A DNA stretch of 64,000 nt from the NCBI GenBank assembly GCA_030693515.1, contig JAUYAK010000113.1:1-64000 (forward strand), given 5' to 3'. The notes below the pieces were generated by a model that did no database searches, was not told where the DNA came from, and saw only the letters and a list, made by a program, of their open reading frames with translations. Below are positions 37,247 to 46,326 of the stretch, piece after piece; positions within the stretch are counted from its first letter, which is position 1, and each line of letters begins with the position of its first letter. This DNA comes from Opitutaceae bacterium (GTDB taxonomy: Bacteria; Verrucomicrobiota; Verrucomicrobiia; Opitutales; Opitutaceae). The position numbers and the translations under genes were made by a program.

Positions 37247-40200
37247 GCGCGGCGCCGTGGGCGCAAGGAAAGCCAGAGGAGCAGCGCGAGCCCGGCGACG
37301 CCGAGGCCGCAGAGGGTGAGATTGCGCGGCCAGTTCTTGGGCGAGTAGCGAAACATCACCGCATACTCGCCGGGGCCTTCGACCACGACGCCCTTGAACG
37401 CGTGGTTGAGGCGGAGGATGGGGGCCTTGCGGCCATTGACCTCGACGCGAAAATCAGCCGGCCAAAAGGCCTCGGTGAGCACAATCACGCCCGGGGCGCT
37501 GGCGCGGACGGTGAAGCGCGTGGAGTTTTCGGTGAGCACATAGTTCGTCGCTGGTGTGGACGTGCGCGTGGCGAGATCCTGCGGGAGGTTGGCGAGCGCG
37601 GCGGCGGCATCGCGATCACCGCGCTGCGCGGCGGCGAGCGGGCGGCCGGCGGCCGTGCGAATTTTTTCCACGAGTTCGGCGGGCCGGTCGTAGGCGGCGA
37701 GGCGGTCGGTGAAAAAGGCGCGCGGCCAGGTTGTCGGGCTTTGCCACACGTCGAGATCGGCTCCGTGCACGAGTTTTAGCGATTGGGCGAGTGCTGGGTG
37801 TTTGCTCAGCATGTCGAAGTAGTAGCGGACATTGAGCGCGTCGAAGAACGGCTGCGCCGCGGCGATCTGGGCTGCCTCAACGTAGAGCCGCCAGTCCCAC
37901 ACGCGTTCGACGCCCGAGACGCCGACGAGTTCGCGCAGCCAAGGATTCACGAGCGCATCGGGCCCATGCACCGTCTCGAGCCCGTAAACTCCGGTCCAGC
38001 CGGGAAAGAAATTCCCGTTGAAGCCAAAGCCGCGTCCGGGTTCCCGCTCCTGGGCGGCGCGCGCAAACTCCATCGCGCCCGAGCGCGCGTGGAAATCGAC
38101 GCGCACCGTCGGCCGCACAGTGAAATCCTGGAAACCCACGCCGCCGGTGTGCAGCCCGTGTCGCCAGAGCAGCGTGCCGGCGGCGGCGACGAGCAGCAGC
38201 GCGCTCGCCACCCCGAGCGAATGCCGCACGAAGGCTCGCCGCGTCAGCCAACCGATCGCGGCCGCGGCGACGAGCAGCGCCGCGAGATAGTTCCAGATGA
38301 ACGGATCGATCGCGAGTGACTTGCCCGGCGCGTGCACGGTGAAGGTCGGCCCGAAGATCGGGCGGTGGGCCGCCTGCCGGAATGCAATCCAGGCAAATAC
38401 GAGGGCGAACAGCAGCAGCCCCGCGATTACGAGGTCGGCGCGACCCTCGCGCGTGCCGAGCCGCCGCGCCGCGGTGGCAAAGCCGACGCCCGCGAGCACG
38501 GACCAGAGCACGATGAGCGCGCACGAGAAGGTGTTGTCGAGATGCGCGATGTTGCCGAGGAATGGCAGCGTTACGATCCAGTGCGGCGGCACGAGGCCGA
38601 AGGCCAGCGCGAGCGGCACCAGCGAGCTGGCGGCGAGCGCGATCGCCCCGCGGTGGGCGAATTGCTCGCGCAGCGTCGCGAGAAAATAGAGCACCCCGAG
38701 CAGCAGCAGAAAATTGAGCGACGGGCTGAACACCCGGTTGGCCTCCAGCAGCGGCCGGTAGAAAATCTCGTCGAACGCGCCGAGCAGCAGCGCCGGCTGG
38801 ATCTGGTAGGCGCTGACGGCGTTGTAGCCGGTGTAGGCGCTCTTGAGTGTCTGGAGAAACGTCGCCCAGATCGGGGCGGTCAGCAGCGCGAAAATGACGC
38901 CGGCCCCCGCGAGCGCCGCGAACCGCGCGAGGCGCTCGCGCCCGGCGAGCGGGCTGGCGAGGAGCACGCAGGCGCCGGAGAAGTTCACGCACACGAGCAG
39001 CATGTAGGCCTCCTTCACGGTGCCGCTGTTCATCAGCGCGAGATTGGCGGCGATGAGACCGGCGAGGCTCAGGCCGATGCCACGCCGGGTCTCCGCCTGC
39101 GCGAGCCGCACGAGACAGTAGAGCGGCCACGGCGCGTAGCAGAGACTGAAGAACGCGGGATGGTTGACCCGATAGAGGAAAAACCCGACGAACGGCGCGG
39201 CCAGCGCCACCACGAGGGCCGCGCCGGTGTGGCGCGTGAGCGCGAGCACGGTGAGGCCGAGGCCCGCGGCGAAGAGCCATTTTGCGATGAGGTATTTGAG
39301 GTCCCAGGCCCAGGCGGCGCCGCGGGCGGCGATCACGCCGAGGTGCAGCGGATCGCCGAACATCGACTGGCCTTGCGCGAGGAGGGGCACCCCGGCGGCG
39401 TTGTAGCGGTTCCACAAAGGCAGCTCGCCTTGCGCGAGCGCGCGGCGCTGCATCATGGAAAAGGGCACGTGCTGCCACATCACCGCGCCCACGTCGGAGA
39501 GCTTCACGTCGGTCGTCTCACCCGAGGTGTAGCCGGGCAACGTCGGGTAGTTGTCGTAGAGGAGGATGGTGCCGAGATTCGGTGAGACGTGGCTCTGGCC
39601 GAGGAACACGACCGGATAGGCGCTGGCGATCACGGCCGTCGCGGCGACGAGCGTCACGGCCCGACCGGGATGGGCGACGAGGCGGCGCGCGCGCGCCGCC
39701 ACCCCGGCACGGAGCCGCGGCGCGCGATCCACGGCGAACAGCAGAACGACCAGCGCCGCGAAGATCGCGGCGATGGGGCCGAGCGAACCGCGGGCTTGGT
39801 CGGACCAGCGCGGCGTGAAATCGAGCGGCGGGGAGAGCGTGAGGCTCAACTGTGGATCGTTGTGCGCGGGTGCCACGGTGAGCTCGAGCGCCCCATCGTG
39901 GACGCGCAACGTCCCGACTTGCTGGATCGTCGTGAACTGCTCCAGCGGCAGCGTCGCGACCAGCCGGCCCGTGGCGCTCACGATGCGAAGATCGCGGAGC
40001 GTCATCGTGCCGCCCCGGTCAATCGGATCAAGGCGCAGGCCGAGGCAGGGGCCGGGAGGGGCAGCCACCTGGATGAGGCGTGGCGTGGCGGTGGCCGGGA
40101 ACTCGGTGCGGGCGGAGCGTTCCTCCCGGATGCCGGCGCCGTCGTCGTAGAAGACCTGAAGCACACCGGGCGACGTGGAGGTCACGCGCGCTTCAAGCCG

Positions 40201-40302
40201 GAAATACTCCGGATGCGGCTGCGCGACGGGCAAAAACGGCAGCGCCGCCACGACGCTCAGCAGAGCGGCGGCGAGCAGGGCCGGAAGCGTGAAGAACCTC
40301 AT
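37243..40302 (-). CDS. YfhO-like large multi-TM membrane protein
   Basis: ATG at 40302 (MRFFTLPALLAAALLSVV..); MWQHVPFSMMQRRALAQGELPLWNRYNAAGVPLLAQGQSMFGDPLHL; C-terminal LTEAFWPADFRVEVNGRKAPILRLNHAFKGVVVEGPGEYAVMFRYSP. Confidence 0.85.
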   Translation of the reverse strand: MRFFTLPALLAAALLSVVAALPFLPVAQPHPEYFRLEARVTSTSPGVLQVFYDDGAGIREERSARTEFPATATPRLIQVAAPPGPCLGLRLDPIDRGGTMTLRDLRIVSATGRLVATLPLEQFTTIQQVGTLRVHDGALELTVAPAHNDPQLSLTLSPPLDFTPRWSDQARGSLGPIAAIFAALVVLLFAVDRAPRLRAGVAARARRLVAHPGRAVTLVAATAVIASAYPVVFLGQSHVSPNLGTILLYDNYPTLPGYTSGETTDVKLSDVGAVMWQHVPFSMMQRRALAQGELPLWNRYNAAGVPLLAQGQSMFGDPLHLGVIAARGAAWAWDLKYLIAKWLFAAGLGLTVLALTRHTGAALVVALAAPFVGFFLYRVNHPAFFSLCYAPWPLYCLVRLAQAETRRGIGLSLAGLIAANLALMNSGTVKEAYMLLVCVNFSGACVLLASPLAGRERLARFAALAGAGVIFALLTAPIWATFLQTLKSAYTGYNAVSAYQIQPALLLGAFDEIFYRPLLEANRVFSPSLNFLLLLGVLYFLATLREQFAHRGAIALAASSLVPLALAFGLVPPHWIVTLPFLGNIAHLDNTFSCALIVLWSVLAGVGFATAARRLGTREGRADLVIAGLLLFALVFAWIAFRQAAHRPIFGPTFTVHAPGKSLAIDPFIWNYLAALLVAAAAIGWLTRRAFVRHSLGVASALLLVAAAGTLLWRHGLHTGGVGFQDFTVRPTVRVDFHARSGAMEFARAAQEREPGRGFGFNGNFFPGWTGVYGLETVHGPDALVNPWLRELVGVSGVERVWDWRLYVEAAQIAAAQPFFDALNVRYYFDMLSKHPALAQSLKLVHGADLDVWQSPTTWPRAFFTDRLAAYDRPAELVEKIRTAAGRPLAAAQRGDRDAAAALANLPQDLATRTSTPATNYVLTENSTRFTVRASAPGVIVLTEAFWPADFRVEVNGRKAPILRLNHAFKGVVVEGPGEYAVMFRYSPKNWPRNLTLCGLGVAGLALLLWLSLRPRRRA

Positions 40303-40366
40303 GCGGAGCGGGCGAGTCTCGGTGAAAGCAGAGCGGGCCGACAAGAACCTTAACGAGCGTTAGGAT

Positions 40367-43300
40367 TCATGTGGCCGAGGAGGCGGGCGACCGCCGGCTG
40401 GCGCTCCACCCGAAGAGGCCGAGCAACATGGCACCGAACGCCGCCACCCACCCTCCCAGCTGGGTGAGCCGCCACGCGCGGTAGCTGAGCGCTGACAGCT
40501 CGACTGGCTCGCTAAAGGCCAGCGCCCGATCAGCGGGGGCGCGAGCGACGAGCACGGCGGGGCCGCGCGGTGCGGGCACGTAGGCGGCGCGCCACTCCCC
40601 GGGTCCGGGCGGACGCGATGGCGCGACCATCGCGGTGCCATCGGGCGACTCGAGCCGCAACGGCGGGGGCAGGGTCGGATCGAAGGCGGCGCCGCTGGTC
40701 TCGATCTTCCACCACGCGAACCGCGCGGGCGGCAAGGGCGGGCTGCGCCACTCGCTGCCGGGCGGCACGCTCACAATGCGCCGGTGCTGGAGTTCAGTCG
40801 CAGGCTCGGGCGGCGGTGTGGCGGAGAAGCCTTCGCTGTGCAACGGCAGCCGCACACTCGCGGGCAGCACCTCGCGCAGGCCTGGGTGGCGGAGGATGCG
40901 CGCCAGCCAGTCGGCGTAGATGGTGGGATAGGGAATGGTCTGTTGCGCGAACGTTGCAAAGTCGTCGGTCAGCACAAAGGCCTGCACGCTCTTTTCGCAG
41001 GCGATTAACTTGGCCTTCGTGGCGGGCAAGCCGTCGCGCAGCGCGTCGCGGGCGGCGATGGCGAGGCAGGCCACCGCGAGCGCGCACCACAATGCGCCGC
41101 CCAGGCGCGCCCAGCGCAGTCGCGGCGCGAGCAGGCCGAGCGCGGCGACCGAGACAAACAGGCCGAGCGCGGTGATGTCGCCGTAGCGGTTGGCCGGCAG
41201 CTCGCCGCCGCCGCCCCGCGCGAAGGACACGGCGGCCACCTGCGCCAGCACCCACAGCCCGGCCGCGAGCACGACATCGGTGGCGAGGCGCGTCGGCTGG
41301 CCCGCTTCGCGCCACGTGCGCAGCCGAATCGCGAGCAGCGCAAGCCACGGTAGCCAGAGCAAAGGGGCGATCCAGGGCCATTGCGGGACGGGCCAGGCGA
41401 GGCAGCGCGCGGCGTAGGCGAAAAATTGCCCGAGCGTCTTGGCCTGCCAGTCCGCATGCCACGGCGCCGGCGAGCGCAACAGCACGCCCGCGAGACCGAT
41501 GACGAATGCGGCCGTGAGCGTGAGCCACGCGTCGCGTCGGGGTCCGGGCTGGCCGAGACGCAGCAATGCCACCGCCCCGATCGGCGCGGCGACGAGCAGG
41601 CCTGAGCCCAGGCTGACCAACGCGAACAGGCCGGCCCCGAGCCCGACCCACCACCAGGCCGACAATGCCCGCGACCCGAGCAGGCCCGCCACGGCAAGTA
41701 CCGAGAAAGCGGTTAGAAAATAAAACACCGACTGGAAGCCGCTCAGGACATTCTCGATCGCGATGGGCGCGCCGATCGCGAGCAGCAGCACGGCACCGGC
41801 GGTGAACGCCCACGGCCGGGGCAGGTGCCGCATCGACCAGAAAAAAAGCCCCGCGGCGAGCAGCGCATGGACCGCCGAGTTGAAGACGCACTGCACCCGC
41901 GCGTCCCACTGCCCGCTGCCGACGGCGAGGCCGAAGTTCAGCGCGAGCGTGGGAAACATCCGGTGCTCGTTGTGCGGCCGGAACAGGTTGGCCCAAAATT
42001 CCCCGCGGTCGAACCACGGCATGAGCAGATGGTCGCCTTCCTTGCCCCAGGGATCCCAATACGGCAGGTCGCTGCCGAAGTGATCGACCGTCGCGAGCTT
42101 CACGCCCCACACGGCGAGAAACATTCCGGCCGCCAGCGCCAGCGCGACCGGCCGCCGCAGCGGCACAAAATCTCCGGCGACCGTCGGCGCGGGCGAATCG
42201 GTTGGCCGGCGCCGCCCGGCCATGAATATGAGGGTAAACAACACGACCGCGACGCCGCCCGCGATCTGCGCGATCAGGAGTCCGTGCTTCGTGCCCTGCT
42301 GCGCCCAGTAGGCGGGGGCGCCCAGCTCGACGGGGCCGGAGAAGGCCAGCCAGTGCGCCGCGGAGTCGTCCCGCGCCTCGACGATGAACGGCCGGTCGGG
42401 CGTGCGCACGTAGGCCGCGCGCCACGATTCGCCGGGGATCTTGCCGGGCCGCACCTCGGCGAGCACGGCCCCGGTGCGCGCATCGCGGAGCGAGAGGCTC
42501 ACGTCCGCACCCTCGCGGCCGAGATCGCCGGCGGTCTCGAACTTGAGCCAGCCGGCTCGCGGCGGTTCGAGCGGCTCGCTGCGCCATGCGCCCGTGGCGG
42601 GCGTGGTGGCAAAGGAGCCCCAGGTCTTGGCGTCGGGCAGCGGCGACATCGTGATCGGCAGTCCGAGTTTCGGCGGATTCTCGGGGGCGGACAGGCTAGC
42701 ATCGTTTTCGTGAAACGCCGCCGACACGCCTGCGGCCGTGAGCGCGAGCGGCGGCCGGAGCGGCACGGGCATGAGCCGGCGCAGGGCGGGGTGGGAAAGG
42801 TAATCGACCAGCGTATCGACGTTGGGATAGGGCACGCCCTTGCCGGTGAAGTGGCTGCGGTCGCCGGTGGCGAGGAAGTGGCGGACGTTACCCTCGGCTT
42901 CGTCGTAATATTTGCGGGCGTCGGGCAAATCGACGCCCAGGTTGTCGCGCAGCAGGCCGCGCAGCCCGAGGACGAGCAGGACAATCCACGCAGCGGCGGC
43001 GAGGGCGCACAGCCCGCGCCGGAGCCGTGGCGCGTCGGCTGCGGAGAGCAGCCAGGCGAGCGCGATGGCGTTAATCATCGCGCCGAAGGAGAGCGTGTCC
43101 ATGTAGCGCGACGCCGGATAGTCGGCACCCGCGCCGCGGGCGTAGGCGGTGGCCGCGAGCTGCACGAGCACCCAGCCGCCGAGGGCGACGATGATCTGCC
43201 CGGGCCGCGAGGCGGGATCGCGCACGAGCCGCCAGGCGGCGAGCCCCCACGGCAGCCAGAGCAGCAGCCCAGCCCAGTCGCGGTCGCGGAGCGGCCACGC

Positions 43301-44083
43301 CATGCTGCGCAGGATCGAGAGGAAAAAGTCCGACACCTTCGTCGCCTGCATGTCCGCGTGCCACGGCACCTGCACGCGTGTGAGCACACCGATGGCGAGC
43401 AGCACGGCGCACCAGGCGAAGGCCGGTCGCAGCTCCCGCCATGTGGCCTGGCGCCAAGCCACCCGCCAGACGCCCACCACGATCACGACAAACGCGGCGA
43501 GCAGGCCCGACCCCATCGAGCCCAGCGCCAGCAGCGCGGCGAGCGCGCCGAGCCACCACGATGCGCTCCAAGCGCGGGCAAACGGCAGCGCGGCGATCGC
43601 CACGGTGGAAAGCGCGAGCAGCCAGTATTGCTGCGAATGAAAACCGCCGAGGATGTTTTGCCACGCGACGGGCAGGCCGAAGAGCGCGAACGCCAGCACG
43701 AAGAGCGCGGCTTGCCAGCGCGCCGCGACCCAGCGCCGGGCGCCGAGCCACAGCGCGACTGCGAGGGCGGCGTGCAGGAGGGCGTTGACCGCCGCCTCCA
43801 GCCGCGCGTCCCACTGGCCGGCGGCGAGCGTGAGCGCGAGGTTCTGGAGCTTGGTGAGGACGACGCGGTGCTCGTTGTGCGGGGCAAAGAGTTTTTCGAG
43901 AAACGCGCCGCCTTCGTGCCATGGGATGAGCAGGTTGCCGCCCTCGGCGTCCCACTGGTCCCAGTCCGGCATCGGCGAGCCGTAGCGGGCAAACGTCGCC
44001 CACTTGGCGCCGACGATGAGCGCAAAAAGACACGCGGCCAGCGCCGCGACGAGCACGCGCGGGGTGGACGCAATCCTACGCAC
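40367..44083 (-). CDS. Giant multi-TM protein made of two tandem paralogous ~600 aa halves
   Basis: GAKWATFARYGSPMPDWDQWDAEGGNLLIPWHEGGAFLEKLFAPHNEHRVV..QWDARLEA vs GVKLATVDHFGSDLPYWDPWGKEGDHLLMPWFDRGEFWANLFRPHNEHRMF..QWDARVQC. Confidence 0.85.
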   Translation of the reverse strand: MRRIASTPRVLVAALAACLFALIVGAKWATFARYGSPMPDWDQWDAEGGNLLIPWHEGGAFLEKLFAPHNEHRVVLTKLQNLALTLAAGQWDARLEAAVNALLHAALAVALWLGARRWVAARWQAALFVLAFALFGLPVAWQNILGGFHSQQYWLLALSTVAIAALPFARAWSASWWLGALAALLALGSMGSGLLAAFVVIVVGVWRVAWRQATWRELRPAFAWCAVLLAIGVLTRVQVPWHADMQATKVSDFFLSILRSMAWPLRDRDWAGLLLWLPWGLAAWRLVRDPASRPGQIIVALGGWVLVQLAATAYARGAGADYPASRYMDTLSFGAMINAIALAWLLSAADAPRLRRGLCALAAAAWIVLLVLGLRGLLRDNLGVDLPDARKYYDEAEGNVRHFLATGDRSHFTGKGVPYPNVDTLVDYLSHPALRRLMPVPLRPPLALTAAGVSAAFHENDASLSAPENPPKLGLPITMSPLPDAKTWGSFATTPATGAWRSEPLEPPRAGWLKFETAGDLGREGADVSLSLRDARTGAVLAEVRPGKIPGESWRAAYVRTPDRPFIVEARDDSAAHWLAFSGPVELGAPAYWAQQGTKHGLLIAQIAGGVAVVLFTLIFMAGRRRPTDSPAPTVAGDFVPLRRPVALALAAGMFLAVWGVKLATVDHFGSDLPYWDPWGKEGDHLLMPWFDRGEFWANLFRPHNEHRMFPTLALNFGLAVGSGQWDARVQCVFNSAVHALLAAGLFFWSMRHLPRPWAFTAGAVLLLAIGAPIAIENVLSGFQSVFYFLTAFSVLAVAGLLGSRALSAWWWVGLGAGLFALVSLGSGLLVAAPIGAVALLRLGQPGPRRDAWLTLTAAFVIGLAGVLLRSPAPWHADWQAKTLGQFFAYAARCLAWPVPQWPWIAPLLWLPWLALLAIRLRTWREAGQPTRLATDVVLAAGLWVLAQVAAVSFARGGGGELPANRYGDITALGLFVSVAALGLLAPRLRWARLGGALWCALAVACLAIAARDALRDGLPATKAKLIACEKSVQAFVLTDDFATFAQQTIPYPTIYADWLARILRHPGLREVLPASVRLPLHSEGFSATPPPEPATELQHRRIVSVPPGSEWRSPPLPPARFAWWKIETSGAAFDPTLPPPLRLESPDGTAMVAPSRPPGPGEWRAAYVPAPRGPAVLVARAPADRALAFSEPVELSALSYRAWRLTQLGGWVAAFGAMLLGLFGWSASRRSPASSAT

Positions 44084-45065
44084 GCTGGAAGGCGTTGACC
44101 GGATGGATCGGCGGCGCCTTGAGTTCGCCGGCCGGATAGGAGTCCCGCGCGGCGACCTCGACGGGGACGGGCCAGGTGAGCGCGGTGTCGGAGATCTTCC
44201 GCACGATGGAGGCGGAGCCGAGGTAGGCGTTGCGGAAGTTGGGCAGGTCGCGTGTCACGGGATTGGAGCGGCATGCGTGGATGCGCGCGGGCTCGCCGCA
44301 GACGGCCTGCACGACCTCGAAACCCGTGGCGGCGTTGAACAGCGTCTGCCACGAGTGCTGGGAGAACCGCCAGAAATCCCACGGTTCCTCGTGCAGCGGC
44401 CACGTGTGGTGCGTCTGCGAATAGACGAGGCCGCCGGGCTCGAGCACGCGGTTGAGCTCGAGCGCGACTTTCCACGGCATCGCGAGGTGTTCGAAAACGG
44501 AGAATGACATCGCGGCCACGAAGCGCCGGCCCGCAAAGATCTCGGCGAGGCGGTGCGCATCGCCGACGACGTCGACGTTGGGGCCGGGCAATATGTCGAG
44601 GCCCACATAGTCGAGGTGCGGTGGGATGTGCTGGCGGTTGGTGAGCGCCGAGCGCGCGCGCGAACCGATCTCGAGCACGGTGCCGCTGGAAAACGCGCCG
44701 AGCTGGCTGATGAAGTGGACGAAGCTCCCGAAATAAGGATCGCCCGCGGTGGCGTTGCCCAGCGCCGAGCCGCCGGTGGCGGTCGTGCCGTCTTCAAAGG
44801 TGAAGCGCAGCGCGAAATCGTAGCCCAGCGCCTCGGGCGGCGCGCTGATCCACTCGTCGAACCGCGCGTGCGTGGCCGCCGGATCGACGCCGGCGGCGAC
44901 ATCGGGGCTCGCCAACCCGTAGCTGCGCAGCGGCACGACGGCGGCCGGATCGGGAAAGACGGCCTCGATGTGCGTGATACGCGGCGTGCCCTGAAACGCC
45001 CAGCCGCTCAGGCGCATGCGGTCGTGGTAGGCGCCGCATTCGTCGATTTTCCAATTAAGAGCCAT
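44076..45065 (-). CDS. SAM methyltransferase with N-terminal beta domain (paralogue of 31512-32486)
   Basis: MALNWKIDECGAYHDRMRLSGWAF..LEIGSRARSALTNRQHIPPHLDYVGLDILPGPNVDVVGDAHRLAEIF. Confidence 0.85.
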   Translation of the reverse strand: MALNWKIDECGAYHDRMRLSGWAFQGTPRITHIEAVFPDPAAVVPLRSYGLASPDVAAGVDPAATHARFDEWISAPPEALGYDFALRFTFEDGTTATGGSALGNATAGDPYFGSFVHFISQLGAFSSGTVLEIGSRARSALTNRQHIPPHLDYVGLDILPGPNVDVVGDAHRLAEIFAGRRFVAAMSFSVFEHLAMPWKVALELNRVLEPGGLVYSQTHHTWPLHEEPWDFWRFSQHSWQTLFNAATGFEVVQAVCGEPARIHACRSNPVTRDLPNFRNAYLGSASIVRKISDTALTWPVPVEVAARDSYPAGELKAPPIHPVNAFQRA

Positions 45066-45114
45066 GCGGGGTCGTTTCTCGCGGGCGGCGCCGGGCGGTG
45101 CAACGGCGAACCTC

Positions 45115-46326
45115 TCAACGCGGCGGGCGGCCGGGAAAATCGTAGGTCCAGGGCGCAGGCTGGATGGGAATCCGGGCGGGCGCACCGCGCCGGAGGATGG
45201 CCGCCTGCTCCGGCCAGCGCAGATCCGTCCACGGGGTGAAACGGAAATTGACGGTGAGCGCGGCGAGGACCGCCAGCGCGGGGGGCAGCAGACAGGCGAG
45301 ACGGACGCGACGCGTCGCCCCGCCAGCCGCGGCGAGAAGCGCGAGCCAGCCGAGGCAGGCCCGGGCGATCCAGAAGTAGCGGTCGCCGTTGTCGTGGCTC
45401 TGGAACAGCGCCAGCAGCTCGCGGAAGCGCACGAGCACCAGGGCCAGCATCACGGCGGGAAACAGCAGCAGGGCGACGCGCGCCGGGCGATGCGGACCGG
45501 ATCGCATTGCGGCCCAGGTGGCCGCGCCCAGCAACCCGGCCAGCAGCACAAGAGCGAGGGTGGTCGGAACGGCCACGCCCCCGGCGAAAAACGTCTGCAC
45601 GCCGAGCCGGTCGGCGAGGATGCGGACCGACGCCTCGGCATCGAACCGCAGTTGAGCCGGCGTCGAAGGCGGGGTGCGCAGCAGGACCCACAGTTGCACG
45701 GCCGCGGTGGTGCCGACGGCGGCGAGCAGCCGCGCGGCATGGGCGCTGCGCTCGCTCCAGGCGCGCCAAGCGAAGGCCGGCAGCAGCAGCACGCCGAAAG
45801 GCCCCGTGAGCCCCGCGACGCCCAGCGCCGCCGCCTCGGCGCACGAACCGCCGCGCGTGGCGGGCTCCGCCTTGATGAGCGCGGCGAAGAACAGCAGCGC
45901 GGTGAACCACTGGACGTTGGTGAGGTTGAGAAACACCTCGCCGGAGTGCGGCAGCAGCACGGGGAGCAGGGCGAGCGCGAGGCCGAGCCCCAGCGGGCCG
46001 GTGCGCGGCGAGACGAGCGAGGCAAGCACAGCGCTCGTGATCAGGCCGGCGGCCGCGTTGTAGAGCAACGGCCCCGCTGCCGGATCAAGCAGGGCGCCGA
46101 ACGCCGCGACGAGGCGGGGCAGCAGGTGGAGGTAGCCGCCATAGGGCTCGAAGATCGCGGCGGGGCCGAGACGCAGCGATTGATCGAAAAAGACGAGGAT
46201 GTCCTCCGCCCAGAACTGCGGCGTGAGCAGCGCGTGGGATTTCCGAGCGAACAAGATCGCCGCGATCGCGGCGGCGGCGGCGAGACGCCAAGCCCACCAG
46301 CGGCGAGGCTCGGCGGCCGCGGTCAC
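45115..46326 (-). CDS. Multi-TM membrane protein of the local TPQ(L/F)WAED family
   Basis: FARKSHALLTPQFWAEDILVFFDQ..GYLHLLPRLVAAFGALLDPAAGPLLYNAAAG; GTG start at 46326 overlapping the stop of the radical SAM gene. Confidence 0.75.
   Translation of the reverse strand: MTAAAEPRRWWAWRLAAAAAIAAILFARKSHALLTPQFWAEDILVFFDQSLRLGPAAIFEPYGGYLHLLPRLVAAFGALLDPAAGPLLYNAAAGLITSAVLASLVSPRTGPLGLGLALALLPVLLPHSGEVFLNLTNVQWFTALLFFAALIKAEPATRGGSCAEAAALGVAGLTGPFGVLLLPAFAWRAWSERSAHAARLLAAVGTTAAVQLWVLLRTPPSTPAQLRFDAEASVRILADRLGVQTFFAGGVAVPTTLALVLLAGLLGAATWAAMRSGPHRPARVALLLFPAVMLALVLVRFRELLALFQSHDNGDRYFWIARACLGWLALLAAAGGATRRVRLACLLPPALAVLAALTVNFRFTPWTDLRWPEQAAILRRGAPARIPIQPAPWTYDFPGRPPR

Noticed and set aside
40340-40362. 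Inverted repeat ccttaacgagcgttagg as an operator
   Set aside because: Short and imperfect; no second copy or regulator in the window to support it.
41825-44098. 757 aa plus-strand ORF
   Set aside because: Charged, low-complexity shadow of the tandem-duplicated membrane protein on the minus strand.
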